DNA of 64,000 nt from Spiroplasma_E ixodetis_B. Its GTDB lineage: Bacteria > Bacillota_I > Bacilli_A > Mycoplasmatales > VBWQ01. Positions 22,757 to 32,972 of this stretch are shown one piece after another. A program made the translations under genes and the position numbers. The DNA is taken from NCBI RefSeq assembly GCF_040369795.1, contig NZ_AP028955.1, positions 434,001 to 498,000 of the forward strand, written 5' to 3'. The notes beneath the pieces are model-generated. The model did no database searches, was not told the origin of the DNA, and worked only from the letters and a program-made list of their open reading frames with translations. Each line of letters opens with the position of its first letter. Position 1 is the stretch's first letter.

Positions 22757-22958
22757 GGTAATGTTTAGTAATCTGTGTAAATTACAAAAATAACTATGTT
22801 TAATTAATTCTAGTAAATAAAATTAAATAACTAGAAAGAGTGAGTTACGTATGTCTAAAAAACAAAATATTAATAATAATGACCCAATATCAAAAGCAGT
22901 ATATTTATTACTAGAAAATACTGAAGATTTAACAACAGTTTTTAAAGAGGGAGGTTTA
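22757..22958 (+). mobile_element. IS256-like left-end fragment
   Basis: Left end GGTAATGTTTAGTAATCTGTG and the first 37 transposase codons (MSKKQNINNNDPISKAVYLLL, start 22851), then cut at a TATA by an IS630 insertion. The right part does not reappear beyond the IS630, so a deletion followed. Confidence 0.8.
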
Positions 22959-23778
22959 TATAGCTAACTAAAGTAATGTTTACTCATATCTTGAAAAACA
23001 AAATCAATCGCTTTTTTAATATTTGGCCAATAATTTGGTAATATTTTTCTTATATTATGTTTTATAGCAAATCAAAAATTTTCAATTGGATTTAAATTAG
23101 GAGAATATGGTGGAAGAAATAATAGTTTGCATCCAGCATTTTCAATTAATTGTTGTGTTAATTTAGATTTATGAAACGTTGCATTATCTAAAACTATAAT
23201 TTGTCCACGCTTTAATACTGGAATTAGTATATTTTTTACATATGATTCAAAAATTTTACTGTTGCAATGTCCTTCAAATGCTCATAGGGTTTTTAATTTA
23301 CCTTTATTTAGTGAACCAATTATACTCATTCTTTTTATTTTATATGCGGTTTTATTATCAAATAATATTTTACCTTTTTCAGATCAACCATATTTATAAA
23401 ATTCATTATCATCAATTCCAGATTCATCAATATATACTAAATCTTCATTCATTATTTTAGATATTTCTTTTAAAAAATATTCTTGTTTATTTTTATATCT
23501 TTGTTCATATAAAAAAGTTTTTTTATATGTATAATTTAGTTTTTTGAAATAGTTATAAACTATTTCTTTAGTCATATCACCAAATTTTTCAATCACTTTT
23601 TGAACTGTAACATCTTTATTTTGCGCTAAATAATTTTTTAATTCATCTAAATCCTTTATTTTGTGGCTATGTCCTTTTTGATGATTAAAAATTGGTTTTA
23701 TATGCCCAGTTTCTTTTTTTCTTTTTCTTCATAATAATAAAGTCTTTCTAGTAATATTGAACACTTTACAAATTTCTT
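22959..23778 (-). mobile_element. IS630-like copy, 5' truncated
   Basis: Right terminal repeat at 22959, transposase C-terminal to about codon 30; the start region and left end are replaced at 23779 by unrelated sequence. Frame otherwise open (for example 23384-23596). Confidence 0.85.
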
Positions 23779-23865
23779 AGTATTGATATGACTTATAATG
23801 ATATTAAATCTGCTGGTTTAGATAAATTAGATAATATTTTAAAGAAAAAGGGAGATAAAAATTAA
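23779..23865 (+). pseudogene. 3' end of an unidentified gene, cut by IS630
   Basis: 28 in-frame codons ending at TAA 23863: SIDMTYNDIKSAGLDKLDN then ILKKKGDKN. The 5' part is lost at the IS630 junction. Its position directly before the GC-rich hairpin cluster suggests it is the end of a viral or plasmid gene, but the fragment is too short to identify. Confidence 0.4.
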
Positions 23866-23965
23866 AAAAATCGCCGGAACCAACAAATAACCTTTTGTTG
23901 GGTTGGCCGCGGGGTTTAGCCACGCTGGGGTGAGTTGCGAAGCAACGAGGGGCAAAGCCCCTATT
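23866..23965 (+). other. GC-rich hairpin cluster, possible ssDNA replicon origin
   Basis: About 100 bp at more than half G+C in a region otherwise near one quarter. It packs hairpins: CCAACAAA/TTTGTTGG (23880-23901, 8-bp stem), GTTGC-GAA-GCAAC (23934-23946) and GGGGC-AAA-GCCCC (23949-23961). The second contains GCGAAGC, known as an exceptionally stable single-stranded DNA mini-hairpin. Such clusters are typical of ssDNA phage origins or packaging signals, and spiroplasmas carry plectroviruses (SpV1 type). The phage link is inference. Confidence 0.45.
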
Positions 23966-24096
23966 ACTTGATATTTTATTAAATAAATGTATGACATATT
24001 TATTTTTATCCTTTATTTTTTTTATTGTGTTATGATATTATTAATTAGTTATGTATTTATATATAAAACCACCTATTTTCTTAAATAATAAAAATG

Positions 24097-24172
24097 TAAT
24101 TATTAATTAGATTAATGGGTTCTTTATTGAGCCATAATTATTAATTAGATTAATGGGTTCTTTACTGAGCCA
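24097..24172 (+). repeat. 38-bp tandem repeat, two units
   Basis: Units 24097-24134 and 24135-24172 start TAATTATTAATTAGATTAAT, end GAGCCA and differ by one base (T/C). The inverted sequence ATTAATCTATAATTACATT follows at about 24200, so either unit can form a long stem with it. Confidence 0.8.
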
Positions 24173-24339
24173 TAATAAGGCTATTCAAATTAATCTATAA
24201 TTACATTAAGCGATACAGTGTAACATTTTAACTTGCTTAACATTAAATGCTCTTTTATTCTGATATAGAAGTATTTACACTTCGTACTCACTATTAGACT
24301 TCTACGAAATTTTTATGAAGTTTTAATCTTTTAACAAAA

Positions 24340-24365
24340 AAAGAACGATATAACTATCGTTCTTT
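24340..24365 (+). terminator. Intrinsic terminator-like hairpin
   Basis: AAAGAACGATA pairs with TATCGTTCTTT (11 bp, 4-nt loop). Symmetric, so it could act on either strand; no gene end lies directly beside it. Confidence 0.55.
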
Positions 24366-24553
24366 GTTATTTCTAAATCTATCTATTAAATTAATGCGCC
24401 CGAAATGTTTAGAATTATTGTTATTTTTACTAAATCTGCTTATCTACTAAAATTTTAGCACCTTATAAATAAAATACAATAAAAAATAAACACGTATTTT
24501 AGTTATATCAATTTATAAAAAATGGAATAAAAAATATTAAGAAATAAAAAAGT

Positions 24554-24581
24554 AAAAGAAGATAATTATATATCTTCTTTT
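24554..24581 (-). terminator. Terminator of the lipoprotein gene
   Basis: AAAAGAAGATA/TATCTTCTTTT 11-bp stem six bases beyond the stop of the gene at 24587. Confidence 0.7.
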
Positions 24582-24586
24582 AAAAA

Positions 24587-25234
24587 TTATATAGTTTTTT
24601 TAGCAGCAGTTTTTAATAGATTACCTGTGATTAAAGCTGTTAGTTGATCAAAAAACTGATTTGGACCATCAATAGTCCCTCATTCTTGACCAACAGTTAT
24701 TAGTTTACCTTTATTAACAATAAAAACAATTGGTAAATCTTTAAATGCCCTTTCTTTATCAACAGGATTTTGAATTTCCTTGACACCTGAATCAGCAACA
24801 GGTGCTGAACTATTATCAGAAATTTTATGGTCAAGTAGTCAATGATAAATTTGTTGTTGTCAACTAATTTTTTTATCATTTCAAAATTGGTTAACAATAT
24901 CACTACTAGGGTTGGCATAAGGAGATTTTTCATAAATTTTAATATCAATAGTTCCATTAGTAGTAACACTGTTTATTTCAGTTTTCTTTTCTGTTAATCA
25001 GTTATCTCATTTACTTGGTACATTATTATTTTTGATTTGCATTGTGTGTAAACCGTCAATAATTTGCTTAGAAAGTGGATTATCAGCAGCACCAAGGATG
25101 CCGAAAAAAGCATGTCCACTATTAACATCACCAATAAATTCTTGATATTTTGAATCATCTGTACAAGCACTAACTTGTAAACTGGTTGTTGTGCCTATTA
25201 TTAAGGCTGCTATTAGTCCAAATTTTTTACGCAT
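24587..25234 (-). CDS. Secreted lipoprotein of unknown function
   Basis: 215 aa with an N-terminal signal: MRKKFG, a hydrophobic core, and lipobox VSAC with Cys24 as the expected lipidation site, so it would be anchored outside the membrane. The mature part is hydrophilic and has several TGA-Trp codons, including WDNWLTEKK and FWNDKKISWQQQ. Near the C-terminus, DLPIVFIVNKGKLITVG resembles the last strands of a thioredoxin-like fold, but no CxxC is present, so this is only a hint. ATG 25234 is preceded by AAGGTGATG-like sequence. Monocistronic: own terminator and divergent from the CorC-type gene. Confidence 0.75.
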
Positions 25235-25370
25235 TTATTTTCATCACCTTCAATATAATATCATAAAGTTATATGACTAATAAATTAATAATTAAATATA
25301 ACGTACTAAGTATACTATGTTATAATCTTAATAACAATATAAAAATCAAAAGGAGTAGTTTTTTTTCTAT

Positions 25371-26645
25371 ATGGACAGTAATTGGTATATTTATTTAATA
25401 ATATTGCTAGTTTTATTATTTTTAAGCGGTTTTTATTCATCTGCTGAAACATCATTAACTTCTTTAAATGTTATAAGAATTAAATCTATTGGTAAATTAC
25501 GTAGTAAGAAAAGTCGTCGTGCTAATATTGTATTTAAGTTAGTTAAAAATTATAATGTAACTTTAACAACAATTTTACTTGGTAACACAGTAATTAATGT
25601 TGGAATTGGTACTTTAAGTACCATATTATTTATTGATTCTTTTCATGTTTCTCCTACTTATGGTCCTTTAATATCAACTTTAGTTTCGGCGATTGTTGTT
25701 TTAATTATTGGTGAAATTATACCTAAAAGTGTTGCAAAATTACATCCTGAGACAATAGCTTTAAATTATGCATATATTTTGTATATTCTTAATATTATTT
25801 TTTATCCAATAACTTTTATTGTTACTTTATTTCAATTTAAAAGTAAAAAACCAACAAGTTCTGAACAAGAACTTATTGAATTGATTTCAATAATTGAAAG
25901 AGAAGGAGTTCTTGAAAAAGCAGAACGTGATTTAATTGAATCTGCAATTAAATTTGATGAAAAATCAGTTTTTCAAGCTATGCATCCCAAAAGTAAAATT
26001 AAATATATTTATGATGATACGCCACCTAAAGTTATTAAACATCTATATTTAGAAGAAAAATATAGTAGAATTCCTGTTTTAGATAATGTTAATCAAAATG
26101 TAATTGGTATTTTAAATATTAAAGAATTTATTATTAATATGTTAGAAAATGAAAATCCAGATTTATTACAATTAATGTTACCAGCAATTTTTATTTCTAA
26201 GCGTACTAAGTTAAATGAAGCATTGGAAATTTTACAAACAGAAAGAATGCATATAGCTATTGTCTGCAATAATAAAGATAAAAAAGATTTTAATGGTATT
26301 ATTACACTTGAAGATATTCTTGAAGAATTAGTTGGTGAAATTTATGATGAAACTGATGAAATTGGATTGATACAAGAAATAGGAACACATAAGTTTCGTG
26401 TTGATGGTTCTTCAAAACTTGAAGTATTATTTAAACGTTATTTAAAAAGAAAACCTCCAAATTATAATAAACAAACTGTCCAAGAATGATATATGTTCAA
26501 AACAAAAGTAAAGAAAGTAAGGAAAAATAGTCCACTTTTAAAATTTCGAAATTTTTCATTTAAAGTTATAAAGGTTCGCAAAGAATTTGCTGTTTTTGAA
26601 GTTGAAATTTTTACTAATAAAAAAATTAAAAATAACTGAGAATAG
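25371..26645 (+). CDS. CNNM/CorC-HlyC-type membrane protein with CBS domains
   Basis: 424-aa protein starting MDSNWYIYLIILLVLLFLSG at ATG 25371 after AAAGGAG. N-terminal CNNM domain with three or four membrane helices (SGFYSSAETSLTSLN, LGNTVINVGIGT, GEIIPKSVAK). Then two cytoplasmic CBS domains (YSRIPVLDNVNQNVIGILN; MHIAIVCNNKDK) ending in GIITLEDILEELVGEI, and a C-terminal CorC_HlyC domain (GTHKFRVDGSSKLEVL). The family is linked to Mg2+/cation transport or efflux. One TGA-Trp (at 26487) hides the last 50 residues in standard code. Divergent from the lipoprotein. Confidence 0.88.
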
Positions 26646-26677
26646 TTAGTGCAGTATTTTTATTTAAATGCTACAAT

Positions 26678-27830
26678 AGACATATTCCGTAAATAAATTT
26701 TTTAAAAGTCAATTAATAATTTAAAATTTATTTTATAATTTCTTTATTAATAAATTAATAAGGTTTTGATAAAAATGAATTTTGAAAATTTAAAAAAATT
26801 AAAAAATGAACAATTTTATAGATATTTTGGTATAAAACGTTTTCATTTTGATGAAATGTTAACAAAATTAATTGAAATAGAAAATTTAAAAAAAACTAAA
26901 GGTAGAAAATATAAACTTTCAGTTGAAGAAAGATTGATGATGACTTTAGTATACTGAAAAGAATATTATACTTTTTTCCAAATGAGTATTAAATTTAAAA
27001 TGAGTGCATCAAGTTGTTTTCGAAATATTACTTGAGTAGAAAATAAACTTAGTGATGACAAAGATTATCAGTTTTTAAAAACAAAATATAAATCAAAAAT
27101 TGAGAAAAAACAAGAAGATTTAAATGAATTTCAATTTTATTTAATTGATTAAACTGAAATTGAAATTGAAAGACCAACTACAAAAAACTACAGTTAGAAT
27201 ATTTTTCTGGTAAAAGTTGAATTTTTTCTATAAAATTTCAAATTATATATGACTTTTTTAATAAAAAAATTGTTGATATTTTTGCTGATAATGGAAAAGT
27301 ACATGATTTTCAAATATTAAAAAATTCAAATCTTGAATTTTCAGAAAAAACAATAATTATTGGTGATTTGGGATATCAAGGAATACAAAATATTTATAAA
27401 AATACTATATTACACTATTAAAAAAACTAAAAATAAAAAATTAAATAAAAAAGAAAAAATCTACAATAAAATTATTTCAAAAATTAGAATTAAAATTGAA
27501 CATGTTTTTGCTTGATTAAAAAGATTCAAAATTTTAATAAATAAATGTAGAAAAAGTATATTTAGACTTATGTACTTAAGATTTAACTTACTTTGTGAAA
27601 TTTTTAATAAAACAAAACCATTAAAATAAAAAAATATTAAAAATATTTTTTTAAAAATTTAAATTTTTATCAAGTTAATATAAAAATAATATTAACAATT
27701 TTTGTGTTTGAAATATAAATTTATTTTTAAAGTATTTTTTTAAAAATATTAACTTCTATAATTATTAACACTAAAAAATTTATAAATATTATTATTGACA
27801 ATTGATTAAATTTATTTACGGAATATGTCT
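26678..27830 (+). mobile_element. IS5-like element, full length, dead transposase
   Basis: 1153 bp with both AGACATATTCC ends. Starts 33 bp after the CorC-type stop. No target duplication is seen (AAT left, AGT right), and the right flank is IS630 sequence, so recombination has joined two loci. Confidence 0.9.
26775..27629 (+). pseudogene. IS5 transposase pseudogene
   Basis: Same protein as at 9828 but with a nonsense codon LID-stop at about 27149, an altered A tract (CTACAAAAAAC) and a further frameshift at about 27413. N-terminal 63 codons are open. Confidence 0.85.
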
Positions 27831-27964
27831 AGTGAAGACTTACGAAGAAAAGTAATAGAAGCCTATGAAAGTAAAAACATGAAAATTAAAGCAATTTGTA
27901 AAGTGTTCAATATTACTAGAAAGACTTTATTCTTATGAAGAAAAATAAAAAAAGAAACTGGGCA
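27831..27964 (+). mobile_element. IS630-like internal fragment
   Basis: Codes SEDLRRKVIEAYESKNMKIK...KKETGH without start or ends. Cut at left by IS5 and at right by a complete IS630 inserted at CATATA. Confidence 0.8.
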
Positions 27965-28979
27965 TATATAGCTAACTAAAGTAATGTTTACTCATAAATA
28001 ATGTAAAATAATAATATGTAATTTAAACAGTTTTTGAATTTAAAAGTACAATTCAGCAATATTTAAAATAGATTAGGAAGATTAAATTATGCCAAAACCA
28101 TACAGTGAAGACTTACGAAGAAAAATAATAGAAGCCTATGAAAGTAAAAACATGAAAATTAAAGAAATTTGTAAATTGTTCAATATTACTAGAAAGACTT
28201 TATTATTATGAAGAAAAAGAAAAAAAGAAACTGGGCATATAAAACCAATTTTGAATTATCAAAAAGGACATAGCCACAAAATAAATGATTTAGATGAATT
28301 AAAAAATTATTTAGTGAAAAATAAAGATGTTACAGTTCAAAAAGTAATTGAAAAATTTGGTGATATGACTAAAGAAACAGTTTATAACTATTTCAAAAAA
28401 CAAAATTATACATATAAAAAAACTTTTCTATATGAACAAAGAGATAAAAATAAACAAGAAGATTTTTTAAAAGCAATAGCTAAAATAATGAATGAAGATT
28501 TATTATATATTGATGAATCTGGAATTGATGATAATGAATTTTATAAATATGGTTGATCTGAAAAAGGTAAAAGATTATTTGATAATAAACCCGCATATAA
28601 AATAAAAAGAATGAGTATAATTGGTTCACTAAATAAAGGTAAATTAAAAGCCCTATGAGCATTTGAAGGACATTGCAACAGTAAAATTTTTGAATCATAT
28701 GTAAAAAATATACTAATTCCAGTATTAAAGCGTGGACAAATTATAGTTTTAGATAATGCAACGTTTCATAAATCTAAATTAACACAACAATTAATTGAAA
28801 ATGCTGGATGCAAACTATTATTTCTTCCACCATATTCTCCTAATTTAAATCCAATTGAACATTTTTGATTTGCTATAAAACATAATATAAGAAAAATATT
28901 ACCAAATTATTGACCAAATATTAAAAAAGCGATTGATTTTGTTTTTCAAGATATGAGTAAACATTACTTTAGTTAGTTA
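27963..28979 (+). mobile_element. IS630-like element, complete and apparently functional
   Basis: Terminal repeats TATAGCTAACTAAAGTAATG at the left and CATTACTTTAGTTAGTTATA at the right, about 1013 bp plus TA target. It carries an intact transposase and sits inside an older fragment of its own family. Confidence 0.9.
28089..28976 (+). CDS. IS630-family transposase, intact
   Basis: 295-aa Tc1/mariner-superfamily DDE transposase. N-terminal helix-turn-helix (PYSEDLRRKIIEAYESKN...ITRKTLLLWRKRK). Catalytic residues in YIDESGIDD (Asp), IIVLDNATFHKS (Asp) and PNLNPIEHFWF (Glu). Reads through TGA-Trp in RKTLLLW, KYGWS, KALWAF, HFWF and NYWPN. Start ATG 28089 follows AGGAAG; stop TAG overlaps the right terminal repeat. 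Confidence 0.9.
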
Positions 28980-29452
28980 TATATTGATGAATCTGGAATT
29001 TATGATAATGAATTTTATAAATATGGTTGATCTGAAAAAGGTAAAAGATTATTTGATAATAAATCCGCATATAAAATAAAAATAATGAGTATAATTGGTT
29101 CACTAAATAAAGGTAAATTAAAAGCCCTATGAGCATTTGAAGGACATTGCAACAGTAAAATTTTTGAATCATATGTAAAAAATATACTAATTCCAGTATT
29201 AAAGCGTGGACAAATTATAGTTTTAGATAATGCAACTTTTCATAAATCTAAATTAACACAACAATTAATTGAAAATGCTGGATGCAAACTATTATTTCTT
29301 CCACCATATTCTCCTAATTTAAATCCAATTGAACATTTTTGATTTGCTATAAAACATAATATAAGAAAAATATTACCAAATTATTGACCAAATATTAAAA
29401 AAGCGATTGATTTTGTTTTTCAAGATATGAGTAAACATTACTTTAGTTAGTT
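28979..29452 (+). repeat. 474-bp tandem copy of the IS630 3' part
   Basis: Repeats the sequence from YIDESGI (TATATTGATGAATCTGG) to the right terminal repeat immediately after the complete copy, with few changes (for example GIDD to GIYD). Confidence 0.88.
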
Positions 29453-29764
29453 ATATATTGATGAATCTGGAATTGATGATAATAAATTTTATAAATATGG
29501 TTGATCTGAAAAAGGTAAAAGATTATTTGATAATAAACCCGCATATAAAATAAAAAGAATGAGTATAATTGGTTCACTAAATAAAGGTAAATTAAAAGCC
29601 CTATGAGCATTTGAAGGACATTGCAACAGTAAAATTTTTGAATCATATGTAAAAAATATACTAATTTCAGTATTAAAGCGTGGAAAAATTATAGTTTTAG
29701 ATAATGTAACGTTTCATAAATCTAAATTAACACAATAATTAATTGAAAATGCTGGATGCAAAAC
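29453..29764 (+). repeat. Third, truncated copy of the 474-bp IS630 unit
   Basis: Begins at the same point TATATTGATG as the second unit and runs 312 bp with a nonsense codon (ACACAATAA), then is cut at GATGCA by an IS256 left end. Confidence 0.85.
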
Positions 29765-29766
29765 TA

Positions 29767-31195
29767 GGTAATGTTTAGTAATCTGTCTAACTTACAAAAA
29801 TAACTATGTTTAATTAATTCTAGTAAATAAAATTAAATAACTAGAAAGAGTGAGTTATGTATGTCTAAAAAACAAAATATTAATAATAATGTTCCAATAT
29901 CAAAAGTAGTAGATTTATTATTAGAAAATACTGAAGATTTAACAACAGTGTTTAAAGAGGGAGGTTTATATAAAGAATTAACAAAAAGATTAGTTGAAAA
30001 AATGTTGAATTCTGAAATGCAAAATTATTTAGGATATGAAAAAAATCAACATAATACTAGTGAAAATGCTCGTAATGGTATAAATTAAAAAAAATTAATA
30101 ACCCAACAAGGTAAAATTGAGATTAATGTACCACGAGATCGTAATAGTAATTTTGAGCCAGTAATAGTTGCGAAAAGACAAAGAAGATTTGATGGTTTTG
30201 ATCAACAAGTTCTTTCGTTATATGCCAAAGGCATGACTTTATCAGATATTAGAATGCAGTTACAAGAGTTATATCATGGTGCTGATATTAGCGAAAGTGT
30301 TATTAGTCAAATTACTGATGATGTTATTGATGATGTTAAAGCATGACAAAATCGGCCATTAGAAAGTGTTTATCCGATTGTTTATTTTGATTGTATAGTA
30401 GTTAAAGTACGACAAGATAAACGCATTATTAACAAATCAGTTTATATAGCACTAGGAGTTGATTTAGAAGGTAAAAAAGATGTTTTAGGTTTATGAATTA
30501 GCGAAAATGAAGGTTCTAAGTTTTGATTATCTAATTTAACAGAAATGAAAAATCGAGGCTTAAATGATATTCTTATTGCTTGTAGTGACAATTTAACAGA
30601 AATGAAAAATCGAGGCTTAAATGATATTCTTATTGCTTGTAGTGACAATTTAACAGGAATGTCAGAAGCAATAAAATCAGTTTATCCTAAAACCGAACAT
30701 CAATTATGCACATTTCATAAAATTAGAAATAGTTTAAAATATGTTTCATACAAACATAGAAAATCACTAGTTACAGATTTAAAACCAATTTATAGTGCAT
30801 GTAGTGAAGAACAAGCGATGCAAGCTTTAGAATCTTTTGAAAGTAAATGAAATAAACAATATCCTCAAATTGCTAAATCATGATATAAAAATTGAGATAA
30901 TTTAATGGTTTTTATTAGTTATCCTGCAGAAATCAAAAGAGTGATTTATACAACAAATGCTATTGCATCTGTTAATATTCAATTACGAAAAGTTATTAGA
31001 AATAAAAAAGTTTTTCCAAATGATATGGCAGTTTTTAAAATATTTTACTTAGCAATTGAAAATATAACAAAAAAATGAACAATGCCCATTCAAAATTGAA
31101 ATACAGCAATTGCTCATTTTATGATAAAATTTGAAGATAAAATTAATCTAAACTAGTAACTTTGTAAAAAGATACACAGATTTTTAAAAAGCCTC
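29767..31195 (+). mobile_element. IS256-like element, full length, dead transposase
   Basis: Both ends present (GGTAATGTTTAG...AAAGCCTC). The 8-bp flanks do not match, unlike the two clean copies at 31601 and 40585. It truncates an IS630 unit on the left and a host gene on the right. Confidence 0.88.
29861..31156 (+). pseudogene. IS256 transposase pseudogene with 57-bp duplication
   Basis: Mutator-type transposase frame MSKKQNINNN...FEDKINLN. Nonsense TAA at 30086 (NGIN-stop) and an in-frame 57-bp tandem duplication (30538-30594 and 30595-30651) repeating 19 residues EMKNRGLNDILIACSDNLT. Otherwise in one frame for 432 codons. Confidence 0.85.
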
Positions 31196-31424
31196 CTTTT
31201 ATTTTATTAAAAACTTTTTTACCATCATGTAATATAATTTCTTTACCATTAATTAAGTCTCTAGGAGTTGTTCCTGTTCATAATCCTCCATCATAATAAG
31301 GTTGGAATAAATAGTTAGCATGTTGTTTAACTTTATTACTAACTGATTCACCATCACGATTAGGGTTAACTTCAATTCAATTACGAATTAAACCTTTTCA
31401 CGCTTCTAAATTTATTTTTATCAT
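31196..31424 (-). pseudogene. 5' part of an unidentified gene, cut by IS256
   Basis: 76 codons from ATG 31424 (AAAGGAAAA upstream): MIKINLEAWKGLIRNWIEVN, then NPNRDGESVSNKVKQHANYL and FQPYYDGGLWTGTTPRDLIN. The reading frame runs straight into the IS256 right end, so the 3' part is lost. Three TGA-Trp codons. Soluble, no family recognised. Confidence 0.6.
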
Positions 31425-31501
31425 AATTACTTTTTTTCCTTTCATTAAAATAAATCTTAATTCTAATTTTATACTTAAAAAAATTAATATGTAATAAAAA
31501 A

Positions 31502-31533
31502 TTTCTTATAAAAAAGTAATTTTTTATAAGAAA
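31502..31533 (+). terminator. 14-bp perfect hairpin
   Basis: TTTCTTATAAAAAA pairs with TTTTTTATAAGAAA, loop GTAA. Lies between the truncated gene at 31424 and the pcrA terminator; T-rich on both strands. Confidence 0.5.
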
Positions 31534-31549
31534 TTAATTAAAAATACTT

Positions 31550-31576
31550 AAAAATGTCCAAAAAATAGACATTTTT
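31550..31576 (-). terminator. Original pcrA terminator, now separated from the gene
   Basis: AAAAATGTC/GACATTTTT 9-bp stem with T tail on the minus strand. Without the IS256 at 31601-32972 it would lie only about 20 bp after the ancestral pcrA stop codon. Confidence 0.65.
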
Positions 31577-31600
31577 AATAAAAATAAATTTATACAAATT

Positions 31601-32972
31601 GAGGCTTTTTAAAAATCTGTGTATCTTTTTACAAAGTTACTAGTTTAGATTAATTCTATCTTCAAATTTTATCATAAAATGAGCAATTGCTGTATTTCAA
31701 TTTTTAATGGGCACTGTTCATTTTTTTGTTATATTTTCAATTGCTAAGTAAAATATTTTAAAAACTGCCATATCATTTGGAAAAACTTTTTTATTTCTAA
31801 CAACTTTTCGTAATTGACTATTAACATATTCAATAGCATTTGTTGTATAAATAACTCTTTTGATTTCTGCATGATAACTAATAAAAACCATTAAATTATC
31901 TCAATTTTTATATCATGATTTAGTAATTTGAGGATATTGTTTATTTCATTTACTTTCAAAAGATTCTAAAGCTTGCATTGCTTGTTCTTCACTACATGCA
32001 CTATAAATTGGTTTTAAATCTGTAACTAGTGATTTTCTATGTTTTTATGAAAAATATTTTAAACTATTTCTAATTTGATGAACTATGCATAATTGATGTT
32101 CGGTTTTAGGATAAACTGATTGTATTGCTTCTGACATTCCTGTTAAATTGTCACTACAAGCAATAAGAATATCATTTAAGCCTCGATTTTTCATTTCTGT
32201 GGAATTAGATAATCAAAACTTAGAACCTTCATTTTCACTAATTCATAAGCCTAAAACATCTTTTTTACCTTCTAAATCAACTCCTAGTACTATATAAACT
32301 GATTTGTTAATAATGCGTTTATCTTGTCGTACTTTAACTACTATACAACCAAAATAAACAATCGGATAAACACTTTCTAATGGCCGATTTTGTCATGCTT
32401 TAACATCATCAATAACATCATCAGTAATTTGACTAATAACACTTTCACTAATATCAGAACCATGATATAGCTCTTGTAACTGCATTCTAATATCTGATAA
32501 AGTCATGCCTTTGGCATATAATGAAAGAACTTGTTGATCAAAACCACCAAATCTTCTTTGTCTTTTTGCAACTATTACTGGCTCAAAATTACTATTACGA
32601 TCTCGTGGTACATTAATCTCAATTTTACCTTGTTGGGTTATTAATTTTTTTGAATTTATACCATTACGAGCATTTTCACTAGTATTATGTTGATTTTTTT
32701 CATATCCTAAATAATTTTGCATTTCAGAATTCAACATTTTTTCAACTAATCTTTTTGTTAATTCTTTATATAAACCTCCCTCTTTAAAAACTGTTGTTAA
32801 ATCTTCGGTATTTTCTAGTAATAAATCTACTGCTTTTGATATTGGAGCATTATTATTAATATTTTGTTTTTTAGACATACGTAACTCACTCTTTCTAGTT
32901 ATTTAATTTTATTTACTAGAATTAATTAAACATAGTTATTTTTGTAAGTTACACAGATTACTAGACATTACC
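31601..32972 (-). mobile_element. IS256-like element, complete, with 8-bp target duplication
   Basis: 1372 bp from GAGGCTTTTTAAAAATCTGTG to the inverse of GGTAATGTCTAGTAATCTG. The flanks TACAAATT (31593-31600 and 32973-32980) are an exact direct repeat, the expected IS256 signature, so this is a recent clean insertion. It landed on the stop codon of pcrA. Confidence 0.93.
31640..32878 (-). pseudogene. IS256 transposase, one nonsense codon
   Basis: 413 codons in one frame from MSKKQNINNNAPISKAVDLL, with DDE-region motifs CIVVKVRQDK, LWISENEGSKFWL and NAIEYVNSQLRK. A single Tyr TAC has become TAA (at about 32046) so full-length protein is not made. Everything else is open, consistent with a young copy. 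Confidence 0.85.

Larger units (their letters stand above)
23966..24586. other. Non-coding region with repeats and two hairpins
   Basis: About 620 bp without a credible ORF. It contains the 38-bp tandem repeat with its inverted partner, a terminator-like hairpin at 24340-24365 and the lipoprotein terminator at 24554-24581. The stretch may belong to the same lost replicon as the GC-rich cluster. Confidence 0.5.

Noticed and set aside
28503..29764. CRISPR-like or satellite array
   Set aside because: The three repeated units are 474-bp IS630 segments with no spacers.
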